Below are positions 33,223 to 41,303 of a stretch of 64,000 nt of DNA, piece by piece (the first letter of the stretch is position 1; each line of letters begins with the position of its first letter). Source of the DNA: Streptomyces malachitofuscus (lineage in GTDB: Bacteria > Actinomycetota > Actinomycetes > Streptomycetales > Streptomycetaceae). Where the stretch lies: the NCBI RefSeq assembly GCF_014650055.1, contig NZ_BMUF01000006.1, forward strand, positions 124,001-188,000, given 5' to 3'. Under the pieces are notes generated by a model, which saw only the letters and a program-made list of their open reading frames with translations, was not told the DNA's origin and ran no database searches. Position numbers and translations under genes: made by a program.

Positions 33223-33554
33223 CCACGCCCAGCCGGCTCCCCGAGCCGTACGGCCAGGGCAGCAGCGCCAATCTCGCCGACATCCTGGAAAGGGTGCTGG
33301 ACAAGGGCGTCGTGATCGCGGGCGACATCCGCATCAACCTGCTCGACATCGAGCTGCTCACCATCAAGCTGCGACTGGTCGTCGCCTCCGTCGACAAGGC
33401 GAAGGAGATGGGGATCGACTGGTGGGAGTCCGACCCGGCGCTGTCCTCGCGCGCCCGTCGTGACGAACTGGCGAGGGAGAACGCGGAACTGCGCGAGCGG
33501 CTGGCCCGGCTGGAGGAGCTGGAGCCCCGCCGCGCACAGGAGGAGAGCCCGTGA
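33219..33554 (+). CDS. gvpJ: Gas vesicle protein GvpJ
   Basis: A 111-residue GvpA-family minor component. The core (NLADILERVLDKGVVIAGDIRINLLDIELLTIKLRLVVAS in pieces, about 18-58) parallels GvpA, with a C-terminal coiled-coil-like tail (ARENAELRERLARLEELE). GvpJ is thought to shape vesicle tips. It overlaps gvpZ by four nt. Confidence 0.93.
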   Translation: MTTPSRLPEPYGQGSSANLADILERVLDKGVVIAGDIRINLLDIELLTIKLRLVVASVDKAKEMGIDWWESDPALSSRARRDELARENAELRERLARLEELEPRRAQEESP

Positions 33555-34330
33555 CAGGACTGCGGTACGTCTACGCGGTCTGCCGGCCCTTCGGCACGCC
33601 GCTCCAGGCCCAGCTGACCGGCGTCGGAGGCGACCCGCCCCGGCTGCTGCCCCACCACGGCCTCGTGGCGGTCGTCAGCCATGTGCCCGAGGCGGACTTC
33701 GCCGAGGAGCCGCTGCGCGCGCACCTGGAGGACCTCGACTGGCTGACCGGGGTCGCCCGCGCGCACCAGGGCGTGATCGACGCGCTCACCACCGTCACCA
33801 CCCCGCTGCCGCTGCGCCTCGGCACCGTGTTCCGCGACGACAGCGGCGTACGGACGATGATGCAGGCGCGGGAGGAGGGCTTCCTGCGCACCCTGGACCG
33901 GCTGGAGGGCCGGGTCGAATGGGGCGTCAAGGTGTACGTCGAGGCGGAGCGGGAGCCCGAGGCGCCGGCCGCGCCCGCGCCGAGGCCGGCGTCCGGCCGG
34001 GACTACCTGCGGCAGCGGCGCATGCGGACGAAGTCGCAGGACGACCTGTGGCAGCGTGCCGAGGCCTTCGCGACCCGGCTGCACGAGACGCTTTCCGAGA
34101 GCGCCGAGGACTCGCGGCTGCACGCGCCGCAGAATCCCACGCTCTCCGGCGCCTCCGGGCGCAATGTGCTCAATGCCGCGTATCTCGTTCCGCGCGTGAA
34201 ATCCGAGGAATTCGTGGAGCGGGTGGACCGGACCAAGGACGGAGTTCCCGGAATACGCGTCGAACTCACCGGCCCCTGGGCCGCCTATTCGTTCGCCGGT
34301 GAGGAAACGACCGAGAAGGAGGGAACGTGA
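33551..34330 (+). CDS. gvpL: Gas vesicle protein GvpL (GvpL/GvpF family)
   Basis: A 259-residue paralogue of GvpF (LRYVYAVCRPFG start, HQGVIDALTTVTTPLPLRLGTV and the terminal GPWAAYSF). It differs by an Ala/Pro-rich insert near residue 140. It is a likely assembly scaffold interacting with GvpA-type subunits. GTG start overlapping gvpJ; the stop overlaps gvpS. Confidence 0.94.
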   Translation: MTGLRYVYAVCRPFGTPLQAQLTGVGGDPPRLLPHHGLVAVVSHVPEADFAEEPLRAHLEDLDWLTGVARAHQGVIDALTTVTTPLPLRLGTVFRDDSGVRTMMQAREEGFLRTLDRLEGRVEWGVKVYVEAEREPEAPAAPAPRPASGRDYLRQRRMRTKSQDDLWQRAEAFATRLHETLSESAEDSRLHAPQNPTLSGASGRNVLNAAYLVPRVKSEEFVERVDRTKDGVPGIRVELTGPWAAYSFAGEETTEKEGT

Positions 34331-34515
34331 CCGTCGTCGAACGGCGCGAGATAGCCCTGGTGGATCTGCTCGACCGGCTTCTGGCCGGCGGCGTGGTCAT
34401 CACCGGCGACATCACGCTGCGCATCGCGGACGTCGACCTGGTCCGTATCGACCTCAACGCGCTCATCAGCTCGGTCAACGCACAGGTGCCCTCCCCCTTC
34501 GAGGAGTCGCTGTGA
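34327..34515 (+). CDS. gvpS: Gas vesicle protein GvpS (short GvpA-family)
   Basis: A 62-residue minimal GvpA-family protein (IALVDLLDRLLAGGVVITGDITLRIADVDLVRIDLNALISS in pieces) with almost no tail. It is a third GvpA-like subunit in the cluster, beside GvpA and GvpJ. It overlaps gvpL and gvpK by four nt each. Confidence 0.92.
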   Translation: MTVVERREIALVDLLDRLLAGGVVITGDITLRIADVDLVRIDLNALISSVNAQVPSPFEESL

Positions 34516-34835
34516 CGGCCGCCCCCGACGACGACCGGCGCGTCGAGCCGCACGGGAGCCGGCGTAAGCGGCTGGACCTGGAACCCGACACGGTCGAACG
34601 CGATCTGATCAAACTGGTGCTCACCGTCGTGGAGCTGCTGCGCCAGCTCATGGAACGCCAGGCGCTGCGCCGGTTCGACGAGGGGGATCTGACCGAGGAG
34701 CAGGAGGAGCGGGTCGGACTCACCCTCATGCTGCTCGAGGACCGGATGGCGGAACTGCGGGACCGGTACGGACTGCGGCCCGAGGACCTGAATCTGGACC
34801 TCGGGCCGCTCGGACCGCTGCTTCCCCGGGACTGA
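34512..34835 (+). CDS. gvpK: Gas vesicle protein GvpK
   Basis: A 107-residue helical accessory protein, last gene of the cluster. The GvpK domain is clear from RLDLEPDTVERDLIKLVLTV (about 20-40) and LRQLMERQALRRFDEGDL, ending LGPLGPLLPRD. The start is the GTG that overlaps the gvpS stop; the longer upstream frame is spurious. Its 3' end contains a direct copy of the sequence that forms the left arm of the following terminator. Confidence 0.93.
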   Translation: MTAAPDDDRRVEPHGSRRKRLDLEPDTVERDLIKLVLTVVELLRQLMERQALRRFDEGDLTEEQEERVGLTLMLLEDRMAELRDRYGLRPEDLNLDLGPLGPLLPRD

Positions 34836-34845
34836 GTCAGCGCTG

Positions 34846-34872
34846 CTTCCCCGGGACCGGGTCCCGGGGAAG
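34846..34872. terminator. Bidirectional terminator between gvpK and the hydrophobic protein gene
   Basis: A perfect 12-bp stem (34846-34857 with 34861-34872) with loop CGG lies between convergent genes, 10 nt from each. Confidence 0.8.
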
Positions 34873-34882
34873 TCCCGTCACC

Positions 34883-35053
34883 TCACCACCGGTACCAGCG
34901 GCTCCTGCCCCCGCCTGCCGAGGTGCTGCGCATGAAGAATCCCAGCAGCCATACGACGAGGACCGCCAGGGCAATCCACCAGAGAACCTTTACCGCAAAC
35001 CCGGCACCGAAAAGGATCAGCGCCAGCAGCAGAACGAGCAGAATGGGAACCAT
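34883..35053 (-). CDS. Small hydrophobic membrane protein, 56 residues
   Basis: Reading the minus strand gives a 56-residue protein: about 40 hydrophobic residues (MVPILLVLLLALILFGAG at the start, then VLWWIALAVLVVWLLGF) and a short Gly/Arg/Trp tail ending RSRWYRW. It has two closely spaced membrane segments. This matches a family annotated only as 'hydrophobic protein' in Streptomyces and common near stress genes. A perfect AGGAGG lies at 35062-35067, eight nt before the ATG. It starts 42 nt after the methyltransferase gene on the same strand and may be co-transcribed with it. Confidence 0.88.
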   Translation of the reverse strand: MVPILLVLLLALILFGAGFAVKVLWWIALAVLVVWLLGFFMRSTSAGGGRSRWYRW

Positions 35054-35095
35054 AATGTCAACCTCCTGACATTCTGATTGCCCGGAAAACTCGAT

Positions 35096-35917
35096 TCAGG
35101 CTTCCTTGCGGCAGAGAATTTCTCCGTGCAGCACGCTGAACCAGCCGTCCTCCCGTGCGCCCCATTCCCGCCACGCCGCGGACACCTCCCGCAACTGCTC
35201 CCGGGTGGCGTGGCCCCCCTCGACGGCGCGCTCCGCGTAGGCCGAGGCCACGGTGCGGTCCGCCCACAGGCCGCTCCACCAGGCCCGCTCGCCGGCGGTC
35301 GCGAAGGTCCAGGTGCCGGAGGTCGCCGTGATGTCGGTGAAGCCCGCGGCGAGCGCCCAGGACTTCAGCCGCCGCCCGGCGTCCGGCTCACCCCCGTTGG
35401 CCCGGGCCACCCGCCGGTACAGGTCCAGCCAGCGGTCCATGCCCGCCGACCCGGGATACCAGGTCATCGCCGCGTAGTCCGAGTCGCGTACGGCGACGAA
35501 GCCGCCCGGCCTGGTCACCCGCCGCATCTCGCGCAGGGCCTGGACCGGATCGCCCACGTGCTGGAGCACCTGGTGGGCGTGGACCACGCAGAACGTGTCG
35601 TCCGGGAAGTCCAGGGCGTGTACGTCCCCCGTCGTGAAGCCGGTGTTCCCCAGTCCCCGTTCGCCGGCCGTCGCGCGGGCCTGTGCCAGGATCCCCGGTT
35701 CCCGGTCGAGGCCCGTGACGTGCCCGTCGGGAACGAGTGCCGCGAGGTCGGCGGTGATCGTGCCCGGCCCGCACCCGATGTCCAGGATCCGCATGTCGGG
35801 CTTCAGGATCCCGAGGAGGTAGCCGGCGGAGTTCCCGGCGGTCCGCCAGGTGTGCGACCTCAGCACCGACTCGTGGTGACCGTGGGTATAGACGGCGGTC
35901 TCCCGCGCTTCCGGCAT
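35096..35917 (-). CDS. Class I SAM-dependent methyltransferase (UbiE/MenG-like)
   Basis: A 273-residue methyltransferase with SAM motif I ILDIGCGPGTITADLAALV near residue 43, an acidic motif II (VTGLDREPGIL) and post-motif region VVHAHQVLQHVGDPVQALREM. It belongs to the small-molecule methyltransferases resembling UbiE; the substrate is unknown. I use the ATG at 35915-35917 (GGAAGGGG upstream) rather than the GTG twelve codons earlier, which lacks a ribosome binding site. Confidence 0.87.
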   Translation of the reverse strand: MPEARETAVYTHGHHESVLRSHTWRTAGNSAGYLLGILKPDMRILDIGCGPGTITADLAALVPDGHVTGLDREPGILAQARATAGERGLGNTGFTTGDVHALDFPDDTFCVVHAHQVLQHVGDPVQALREMRRVTRPGGFVAVRDSDYAAMTWYPGSAGMDRWLDLYRRVARANGGEPDAGRRLKSWALAAGFTDITATSGTWTFATAGERAWWSGLWADRTVASAYAERAVEGGHATREQLREVSAAWREWGAREDGWFSVLHGEILCRKEA

Positions 35918-36028
35918 GCCGAACCCACCCCTTCCGCTCTCGTAGGAGGGCACTCACGGTACGCCGGATGGCCGCATATTGAGACCCGCGTATCACATGG
36001 TGGTCGCCTTGCTCTGTCGGAAACCCGT

Positions 36029-36058
36029 TTGCCACCCGCGCCCGATCCCCCGCACAAT
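36029..36058 (+). promoter_or_regulatory. Housekeeping-type promoter of the ABC-F gene
   Basis: TTGCCA-N18-CACAAT fits the HrdB-type consensus well. The -10 ends 7 nt before the ATG, so the transcript is probably leaderless. Confidence 0.6.
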
Positions 36059-36065
36059 CCCCACC

Positions 36066-37685
36066 ATGGGCCACCTGGAAGCAGCACATCTGGAGTACTA
36101 CCTCCCCGACGGGAGGGCCCTCCTCGGCGATGTCTCCTTCCGGGTGGGGGAGGGCGCGGTCGTCGCCCTGGTGGGGCCCAACGGCGCGGGCAAGACCACC
36201 CTGCTCCGCCTCCTGGCCGGCGAGCTGAAGCCGCACGGCGGATCCGTCACCGTCAGCGGCGGCCTCGGCGTCATGCGCCAGTTCGTGGGCTCCGTACGGG
36301 ACGAGACGACCGTGCGCGACCTGCTGGTCTCCGTCGCCGCACCCCGGATCCGGGACGCGGCCCGGGCCGTCGACCGGGCCGAGCACGCCATCATGACGGT
36401 CGACGACGAGGCCGCCCAGCTGCGTTACGCGCAGGCCCTCGCCGACTGGGCCGAGGCGCGCGGCTACGAGGCGGAGACGCTGTGGGACATGTGCACCACG
36501 GCCGCGCTGGGCGTCCCGTACGAGAAGGCGCAGTGGCGCCAGGTCCGCACCCTCTCCGGAGGCGAGCAGAAACGCCTGGTCCTCGAGGCGCTGCTGCGCG
36601 GTACGGACCAGGTCCTCCTCCTCGACGAGCCCGACAACTATCTCGACGTACCCGGCAAGCGCTGGCTGGAGGAACGGCTCGAGGAGACCCGCAAGACCGT
36701 CCTGTTCGTGTCCCACGACCGCGAACTCCTCGCCCGCGCCGCCGGGCGCATCGTCTCCCTCGAACCGAGCCCCGCCGGCGCCGACGCGTGGGTGCACGGC
36801 GGCGGCTTCGCCACCTACCACAAGGCGCGCCGGGAACGCTTCGCCCGCTTCGAGGAGCTGCGCCGCCGCTGGGACGAGAAGCACGCCCAGCTCAAGAAGC
36901 TCGTCCTGACCCTGCGTCAGGCCGCCGAGAACAGCCCCGACATGGCCTCCCGCTACCGGGCCGCCCAGACCCGGCTGCGCAAGTTCGAGGAGGCCGGACC
37001 CCCACCGGAGCCGCCGCGCGAGCAGAACATCACCATGCGTCTCAAGGGCGGCCGCACGGGAGTCCGCGCGGTCACCTGCGAGGGGCTGGAACTCACCGGC
37101 CTGATGAAGCCGTTCGACCTGGAGGTCTTCTACGGCGAGCGGATCGCCGTGCTCGGCTCCAACGGCTCCGGCAAGTCGCACTTCCTGCGCCTGCTCGCCG
37201 GGGACGACGTGGCGCACACCGGCCGCTGGCGCCTCGGCGCGCGCGTCGTCCCCGGACACTTCGCCCAGACGCACGCACACCCCGAACTGGAGGGCCGTAC
37301 CCTCCTGGACATCCTGTGGAAGGAGCACGCCCAGGACCGGGGCGCCGCCATGTCCCGGCTGCGCCGCTACGAGCTCACCGGCCAGGCCGAGCAGACCTTC
37401 GAGCGGCTCTCGGGCGGCCAGCAGGCCCGCTTCCAGATCCTGCTCCTGGAACTCCAGGGCGTCACGGCCCTGCTGCTCGACGAGCCCACGGACAACCTCG
37501 ACCTGGAGTCGGCGGAGGCGCTGCAGGAGGGGCTGGAGGCCTTCGAGGGCACGGTCCTCGCCGTCACCCACGACCGCTGGTTCGCCCGCTCCTTCGACCG
37601 CTACCTCGTCTTCGGCAGCGACGGCCACGTCAGGGAAACCCCGGCCCCGGTCTGGGACGAACGCCGGGTGCAACGAACCCGCTGA
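36066..37685 (+). CDS. ABC-F family ATPase (ribosome-associated type)
   Basis: A 539-residue soluble protein with two ABC ATPase domains and no membrane segment. Domain 1 has Walker A GPNGAGKTT, signature LSGGEQK and Walker B LLLDEPDNYLD; domain 2 has GSNGSGKSH, LSGGQQA and LLLDEPTDNLD. The charged linker between them (about 255-330) is where ABC-F proteins reach into the ribosome. Family members relieve stalled translation or confer resistance to ribosome-targeting antibiotics. There is no ribosome binding site, but a good promoter abuts the ATG, implying leaderless translation. Confidence 0.93.
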   Translation: MGHLEAAHLEYYLPDGRALLGDVSFRVGEGAVVALVGPNGAGKTTLLRLLAGELKPHGGSVTVSGGLGVMRQFVGSVRDETTVRDLLVSVAAPRIRDAARAVDRAEHAIMTVDDEAAQLRYAQALADWAEARGYEAETLWDMCTTAALGVPYEKAQWRQVRTLSGGEQKRLVLEALLRGTDQVLLLDEPDNYLDVPGKRWLEERLEETRKTVLFVSHDRELLARAAGRIVSLEPSPAGADAWVHGGGFATYHKARRERFARFEELRRRWDEKHAQLKKLVLTLRQAAENSPDMASRYRAAQTRLRKFEEAGPPPEPPREQNITMRLKGGRTGVRAVTCEGLELTGLMKPFDLEVFYGERIAVLGSNGSGKSHFLRLLAGDDVAHTGRWRLGARVVPGHFAQTHAHPELEGRTLLDILWKEHAQDRGAAMSRLRRYELTGQAEQTFERLSGGQQARFQILLLELQGVTALLLDEPTDNLDLESAEALQEGLEAFEGTVLAVTHDRWFARSFDRYLVFGSDGHVRETPAPVWDERRVQRTR

Positions 37686-37707
37686 CCGCACCCCACCCGG
37701 GGGCGCG

Positions 37708-37745
37708 GGGCGGCGGGGGCGACAACACGAGCCGCACCGCCGCCC
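37708..37745. terminator. Bidirectional terminator between ABC-F and baeRF genes
   Basis: GGGCGGCGG (37708-37716) pairs perfectly with 37737-37745 around a 20-nt loop, between the two convergent stop codons. Confidence 0.55.
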
Positions 37746-37767
37746 TTGCACGCACGGACCCCGGGGT

Positions 37768-38874
37768 TCACTTCCAGCGGAGCAACGCCCCCAGCCCCCC
37801 GACGGGCGCCTCCTCCGCACCCGCCCCGGACACCGCCACCGCCGGCGCGTCCGTCGCGACCGCCGACCGGATCAGCGCGTCATCCGCCCGCGCCGACCAC
37901 GAGTTCTGCTCACCGAGGACCTTCAGATCCGTGCGCCGCACCGCCAACTGGTCCGGATCCTCACCGATCCACACCTCCCGGTGGGCGTCCGGCCCGTCCG
38001 GCCGGATCAGCAACTCGTCGATCCGGTGCTCACGCGCGGCCTCGACCAGCGCCGGAACGCCCTCCACGGCACCCGACCGGCCCTCCTCGTCGGGGCCCCG
38101 GGCGGCCAGGAACCGCTCCAGCTCGTCGGCGGCACGGTCCTGGACGTGCTCCTCGCGGATCCGCTCCACGTCCTCGTCCAGCAGCCTGCTGCCCGCGCCG
38201 CGCGAGGCCTCGACCACCAGGCCGTGCAGCCGCTGCGGCAGCCGCTCGCGCACCGACCGCTGCTCCCGGTCGTCACCGACGAGGACGAGCAGGTCGGCCC
38301 CGGTCTCCTCCTGGCACACGGCGAGCGCGTCGGCGATCTCCGCGGCGTTGTGCTCCCAGGTGTTCTCCACCCGCAGCTGGAAATGGCGCTCCGACCAGTC
38401 GACGGAACCGGTCCGGTGCAGCGGCCACTGGCGCCCGGTGACGCCGCCGGCGTCGTCCCGGCCGAGCGCGCTGCGCAGCTCGAAGTCCGCGCCCCTGCGG
38501 TCGACGTAGGCGACGATGCACATCGGGTCCTCACCCGCCAGCTCCAGCAGCGGCGCGACCCGCGGCAGCGGCGCCCACTCGGCCCAGTCGCGCTGCGGGG
38601 ACCGGGCCAGCGGAGGATCCAGCACCACCTCGCCGTCCCTGGCGAACAGGGCGCGGCCGTGCGGTTCGGAGGAGTGCCGCAGTTCCTCGAGCGCACGTTG
38701 CACCGCCTGACAGGTCGCCTCGTCCGCGCCCTGGTCGGCGAGCTCCCGCGCCATCGCCCGGGCCGTCAGCTGCCGCTCCTCGGGGGTGTGCTCCGTGTGC
38801 CGGGAGGTGTCGACGTAGACGGAGGCCCAGGGGCCGGGACGTTCGTAGAGTGGATGCAGGAATGCGAGTTCCAT
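37768..38874 (-). CDS. baeRF / Vms1-Ankzf1-like peptidyl-tRNA hydrolase candidate
   Basis: A 368-residue soluble protein resembling the bacterial release-factor-like (baeRF, Rv2629-like) family. Recognisable parts are the N-terminal WASVYVDTSRH, the domain boundary CIVAYVDRRGADFELR near residue 120 and the eL30-like ending (VPALVEAAREHRIDELLI). Relatives such as Vms1 release nascent chains from stalled ribosomes; the catalytic role in actinobacteria is less clear. GGGAGG is five nt before the ATG. A consensus SigB-type promoter lies about 49 nt upstream, suggesting stress induction. Confidence 0.82.
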   Translation of the reverse strand: MELAFLHPLYERPGPWASVYVDTSRHTEHTPEERQLTARAMARELADQGADEATCQAVQRALEELRHSSEPHGRALFARDGEVVLDPPLARSPQRDWAEWAPLPRVAPLLELAGEDPMCIVAYVDRRGADFELRSALGRDDAGGVTGRQWPLHRTGSVDWSERHFQLRVENTWEHNAAEIADALAVCQEETGADLLVLVGDDREQRSVRERLPQRLHGLVVEASRGAGSRLLDEDVERIREEHVQDRAADELERFLAARGPDEEGRSGAVEGVPALVEAAREHRIDELLIRPDGPDAHREVWIGEDPDQLAVRRTDLKVLGEQNSWSARADDALIRSAVATDAPAVAVSGAGAEEAPVGGLGALLRWK

Positions 38875-38922
38875 GGCTCCCTCCCGGGTGCGCTTCGGGG
38901 TAGTGCTTGTGCCGCCGGGCGG

Positions 38923-38947
38923 GTACCCGGGCCGTATGAACGCACAC
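38923..38947 (-). promoter_or_regulatory. SigB-type promoter of the baeRF gene
   Basis: On the minus strand GTGT-N15-GGGTAC fits the SigB-family consensus. The -10 is part of a GGGTACCC palindrome whose plus-strand half could serve the divergent small gene at 38966. Confidence 0.65.
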
Positions 38948-38965
38948 GACGAGCGGGGCACCACG

Positions 38966-39223
38966 ATGACCGGAGTCGAGCCGGACCGCCTGGACGACCA
39001 GCAGCTCATGAAGGAGCTGGAGACCATCCACCGCACGCGCCACGACACGCTGCTGTACGGCTCCAACGACGCGCTGCGCACCCACAACGAGCGGATGGCA
39101 CAGCTGGAGGGCGAGTATCTGCGGCGCAACCCGCGCCGCCCGGTGGCCGCGGGCCGCACCCGTGAGGGAGCCCGCGAGCGCAACGCCGCGGACACGACCA
39201 CACCCACCACGCCGGGGACCTGA
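38966..39223 (+). CDS. Small conserved Streptomyces protein (DUF6158-like)
   Basis: An 85-residue charged, soluble protein. The conserved block DRLDDQQLMKELETIHRTRH is followed by HNERMAQLEGEYLRRNP, matching a small Streptomyces family of unknown function (DUF6158, from memory). I use the ATG at 38966; an ATG ten codons earlier would start only about 10 nt after the predicted -10. Divergent from the baeRF gene and possibly co-regulated with it. Confidence 0.75.
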   Translation: MTGVEPDRLDDQQLMKELETIHRTRHDTLLYGSNDALRTHNERMAQLEGEYLRRNPRRPVAAGRTREGARERNAADTTTPTTPGT

Positions 39224-39251
39224 GCCCGGCACCGGACGCCCCGGCGCCCGG

Positions 39252-39289
39252 CGCGCCCGGACCCCCGGTACGCGCCCGGACCCCCGGTA
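39252..39289. repeat. 19-bp perfect tandem duplication
   Basis: Two identical 19-bp units (39252-39270 and 39271-39289), followed by two copies of GTACGCGAGC (39288 and 39309), fill the gap between convergent genes. Confidence 0.85.
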
Positions 39290-39355
39290 CGCGAGCGGGG
39301 CCCGCGCGTACGCGAGCCCCGGCGCCGTGAGCCGTGCGGTGCGACCGGTGCGGTG

Positions 39356-39898
39356 TCAGGCCGCTTCCGCCTCGAACACCTCCAGATACTTCTCGCAGAA
39401 CGCCTTCAGATCGTCCGGCTTGCGACTGGTGACCAGCTTGTTCGGTCCGTGGTCGCACACCTTCACCTGCTCGTCGACCCAGGTGCCGCCGGCGTTGCGG
39501 ATGTCGGTGCGCAGACTGGGCCAGCTCGTCAGCTCCCGGCCCCGGACGACGTCCGCCTCCACCAGGGTCCACGGTGCGTGGCAGATCGCGGCGACCGGCC
39601 GGCCCTGTTCGAAGAAGTCACGCACGAACGACACCGCCTTGTCGTCCATGCGCAGGAAGTCGGGGTTGGCCACGCCGCCCGGCAGCACCAGTCCGCCGAA
39701 GGAGTCCGCCGACGTCTCGCCGACGACCTCCTGCACGGGGAAGGTGTCCGCCTTGTCGAGGTGGTCGAACGCCTGGATCTTGCCCGACTGCGTGGACACC
39801 AGGACGGCCTCGTGGCCGGCGTCCACGGCCGCCTGCCACGGCTCGGTCAGCTCCACCTGCTCGACACCCTCGGGTGCGGTCAGAAATGCGATACGCAT
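39356..39898 (-). CDS. DJ-1/PfpI family protein (YhbO-like)
   Basis: A 180-residue glutamine-amidotransferase-fold protein. The nucleophile elbow is VAAICHAPWTL near residue 103, with the conserved acidic residue in VLPGGVANPD and the His following the Cys. PfpI/YhbO proteins protect cells from stress, with glyoxalase or deglycase-like activity proposed. It lies 7 nt after the CBS gene and is probably translated from the same mRNA. Confidence 0.93.
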   Translation of the reverse strand: MRIAFLTAPEGVEQVELTEPWQAAVDAGHEAVLVSTQSGKIQAFDHLDKADTFPVQEVVGETSADSFGGLVLPGGVANPDFLRMDDKAVSFVRDFFEQGRPVAAICHAPWTLVEADVVRGRELTSWPSLRTDIRNAGGTWVDEQVKVCDHGPNKLVTSRKPDDLKAFCEKYLEVFEAEAA

Positions 39899-39905
39899 GA
39901 TGGTC

Positions 39906-40370
39906 CTACGTCCCTTCGTCGGCTTTCGGCTGTTCTCGTCCGGTCACGCCGCTCACGTCCGGCTCCGCGCGGCTGATGTCGGCCAGTGCGGATCCGGGAT
40001 CCCGCGCCTCGGCCAGATCGCCGAGACTCACCAGCCCGACGGGCAGGCCGCCCTCGACGACGGGCACCCGGCGTACGGCGTGCTCCCGCATCAGGGCCAC
40101 GGCCGCGGACACCGGATCGTCCGGGTCGAGCGTCAGCGGGTCCGGGGTGCACACCGACCGGACGCTCACGCCGAGGGGATCCGCGCCCTCGGCGACCGCC
40201 CGGACGGTGATGTCGCGGTCGGTGAGCACGCCGACGACCCGCTGACCGTCGGCCACCACCACGTCGCCGATGTTCTGGGCGCGCATCAGCTGCGCCGCCT
40301 CGACGACCGAGGCGTCCGGGCGCACGGCGACCACGCCCGGAGTCATCACGTCCTTGATGAATTCGGCCAT
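39906..40370 (-). CDS. CBS-domain-pair protein
   Basis: A 154-residue protein made of two CBS motifs: VMTPGVVAVRPDASVVEAAQ...VVGVLTDRDI (about 8-56) and PDPLTLDPDDPVSAAVALM...PVGLVSLGDL (about 75-125). CBS pairs bind adenosyl ligands such as AMP and report energy state; small free-standing ones are common in actinobacterial stress regulons. GGAGGACGGAG precedes the ATG. It is the first gene of an operon with PfpI. Confidence 0.92.
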   Translation of the reverse strand: MAEFIKDVMTPGVVAVRPDASVVEAAQLMRAQNIGDVVVADGQRVVGVLTDRDITVRAVAEGADPLGVSVRSVCTPDPLTLDPDDPVSAAVALMREHAVRRVPVVEGGLPVGLVSLGDLAEARDPGSALADISRAEPDVSGVTGREQPKADEGT

Positions 40371-40461
40371 GAACTCCGTCCTCCGTCCGGCCCCGGCCGC
40401 CGGGGTACCGCCGCGCGCCGCCCCATGGGACGGTCACGACGCGGCACCCCGGGCGGGCCGG

Positions 40462-40854
40462 TCACGCGGTCTCCGTCTCCCGGGTCCGGGTCAGCGCCTC
40501 GGCCAGTTCCTGGACGCTGTCGTAGCGCGCCTGGCGCGGCAGCCGCTCCAGCGCCTCGATGAGGGCGTCGGGCGCGTGCCGCCGGTCCAGGGCGCGCATC
40601 AGCTCGCGCGGACCCGCGGGGAACGCCCCGCGGCCCAGGATCCTGGCCAGCTCCAGCCGCACCGACTCCAGTGACGTGGGCCCGCGGCCGGGTGTCACCG
40701 GGCCGTACGTGACCTCGGGGTCGTCGTCGGCGAACGGCTCCGGGTCGTTCCACTCCTCGGTGCGGGTGGGGTGCCCGGACCTCAGCAGACCCTGCAGTTC
40801 GTGCTTCATCTCGTCGTCACGGTGGACGCTGAGCCGGTCACTGCCTCGCTGCAT
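40462..40854 (-). CDS. DUF2795-domain protein
   Basis: A 130-residue soluble, charged protein. The C-terminal half resembles DUF2795 (SLESVRLELARILGRGAFPA, then ALIEALERLPRQARYDSVQE). Function unknown; the domain is frequent in small stress-linked proteins. The ATG at 40852-40854 has GGAGGGAG just upstream, preferred to one ten codons earlier. A SigB-type promoter lies at 40888-40912. Confidence 0.85.
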   Translation of the reverse strand: MQRGSDRLSVHRDDEMKHELQGLLRSGHPTRTEEWNDPEPFADDDPEVTYGPVTPGRGPTSLESVRLELARILGRGAFPAGPRELMRALDRRHAPDALIEALERLPRQARYDSVQELAEALTRTRETETA

Positions 40855-40887
40855 GTCTCCCTCCAGATCCTTCGGGGTGCGCACCGC

Positions 40888-40912
40888 GTACCCGGGGAGC
40901 GCAGGCCGACAC
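40888..40912 (-). promoter_or_regulatory. SigB-type promoter of the DUF2795 gene
   Basis: GTGT-N15-GGGTAC on the minus strand, an exact fit to GNNT-N14-16-GGGTAY, about 34 nt upstream of the start codon. A weaker plus-strand counterpart (GTTT-N14-GGGAGA, 40945-40968) faces the 47-residue gene. Confidence 0.68.
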
Positions 40913-41012
40913 GGGCTGATGGCGGCGGATCGTCACGGCCCCGGGTTTGGCCTCCGGACGGTGGGAGACCCGGGGAACACGCCCCCCACGAGCCACCTGG
41001 AAAGGACCGGCC

Positions 41013-41156
41013 ATGGCGGTGCTTGCCCTGTTCATCCCACCCCTGATGCTCGGTGTGCTTCTGATGCTGGGCCGCTACGAGGATCTCCTCCTGCCGCCCG
41101 TCCGGGCCGATGACGAACCGCGCGGGGAGACACCGCTCGGTGGTTTGGGACGGTGA
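41013..41156 (+). CDS. Single-span membrane peptide, 47 residues
   Basis: A 47-residue protein: a hydrophobic helix (AVLALFIPPLMLGVLLMLG, residues 2-20) and a short charged cytoplasmic tail. GGAAAGGA lies five nt before the ATG. It diverges from the DUF2795 gene and precedes the sigma factor gene. I do not recognise the family. Confidence 0.7.
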   Translation: MAVLALFIPPLMLGVLLMLGRYEDLLLPPVRADDEPRGETPLGGLGR

Positions 41157-41303
41157 GGCGGGGGCAGGGGGACAGACAGTGCTTCGGACAGGAGGCACGT
41201 CCGTGGCAGCGGCACGACGTCGCTCCGGGCGCCTGTCCCCTCAGTGCGCTCGGCCGCGGTGACCGTCCGTCCCCGAGCACTCCATGAGGGAGTTGCGACG
41301 CAC

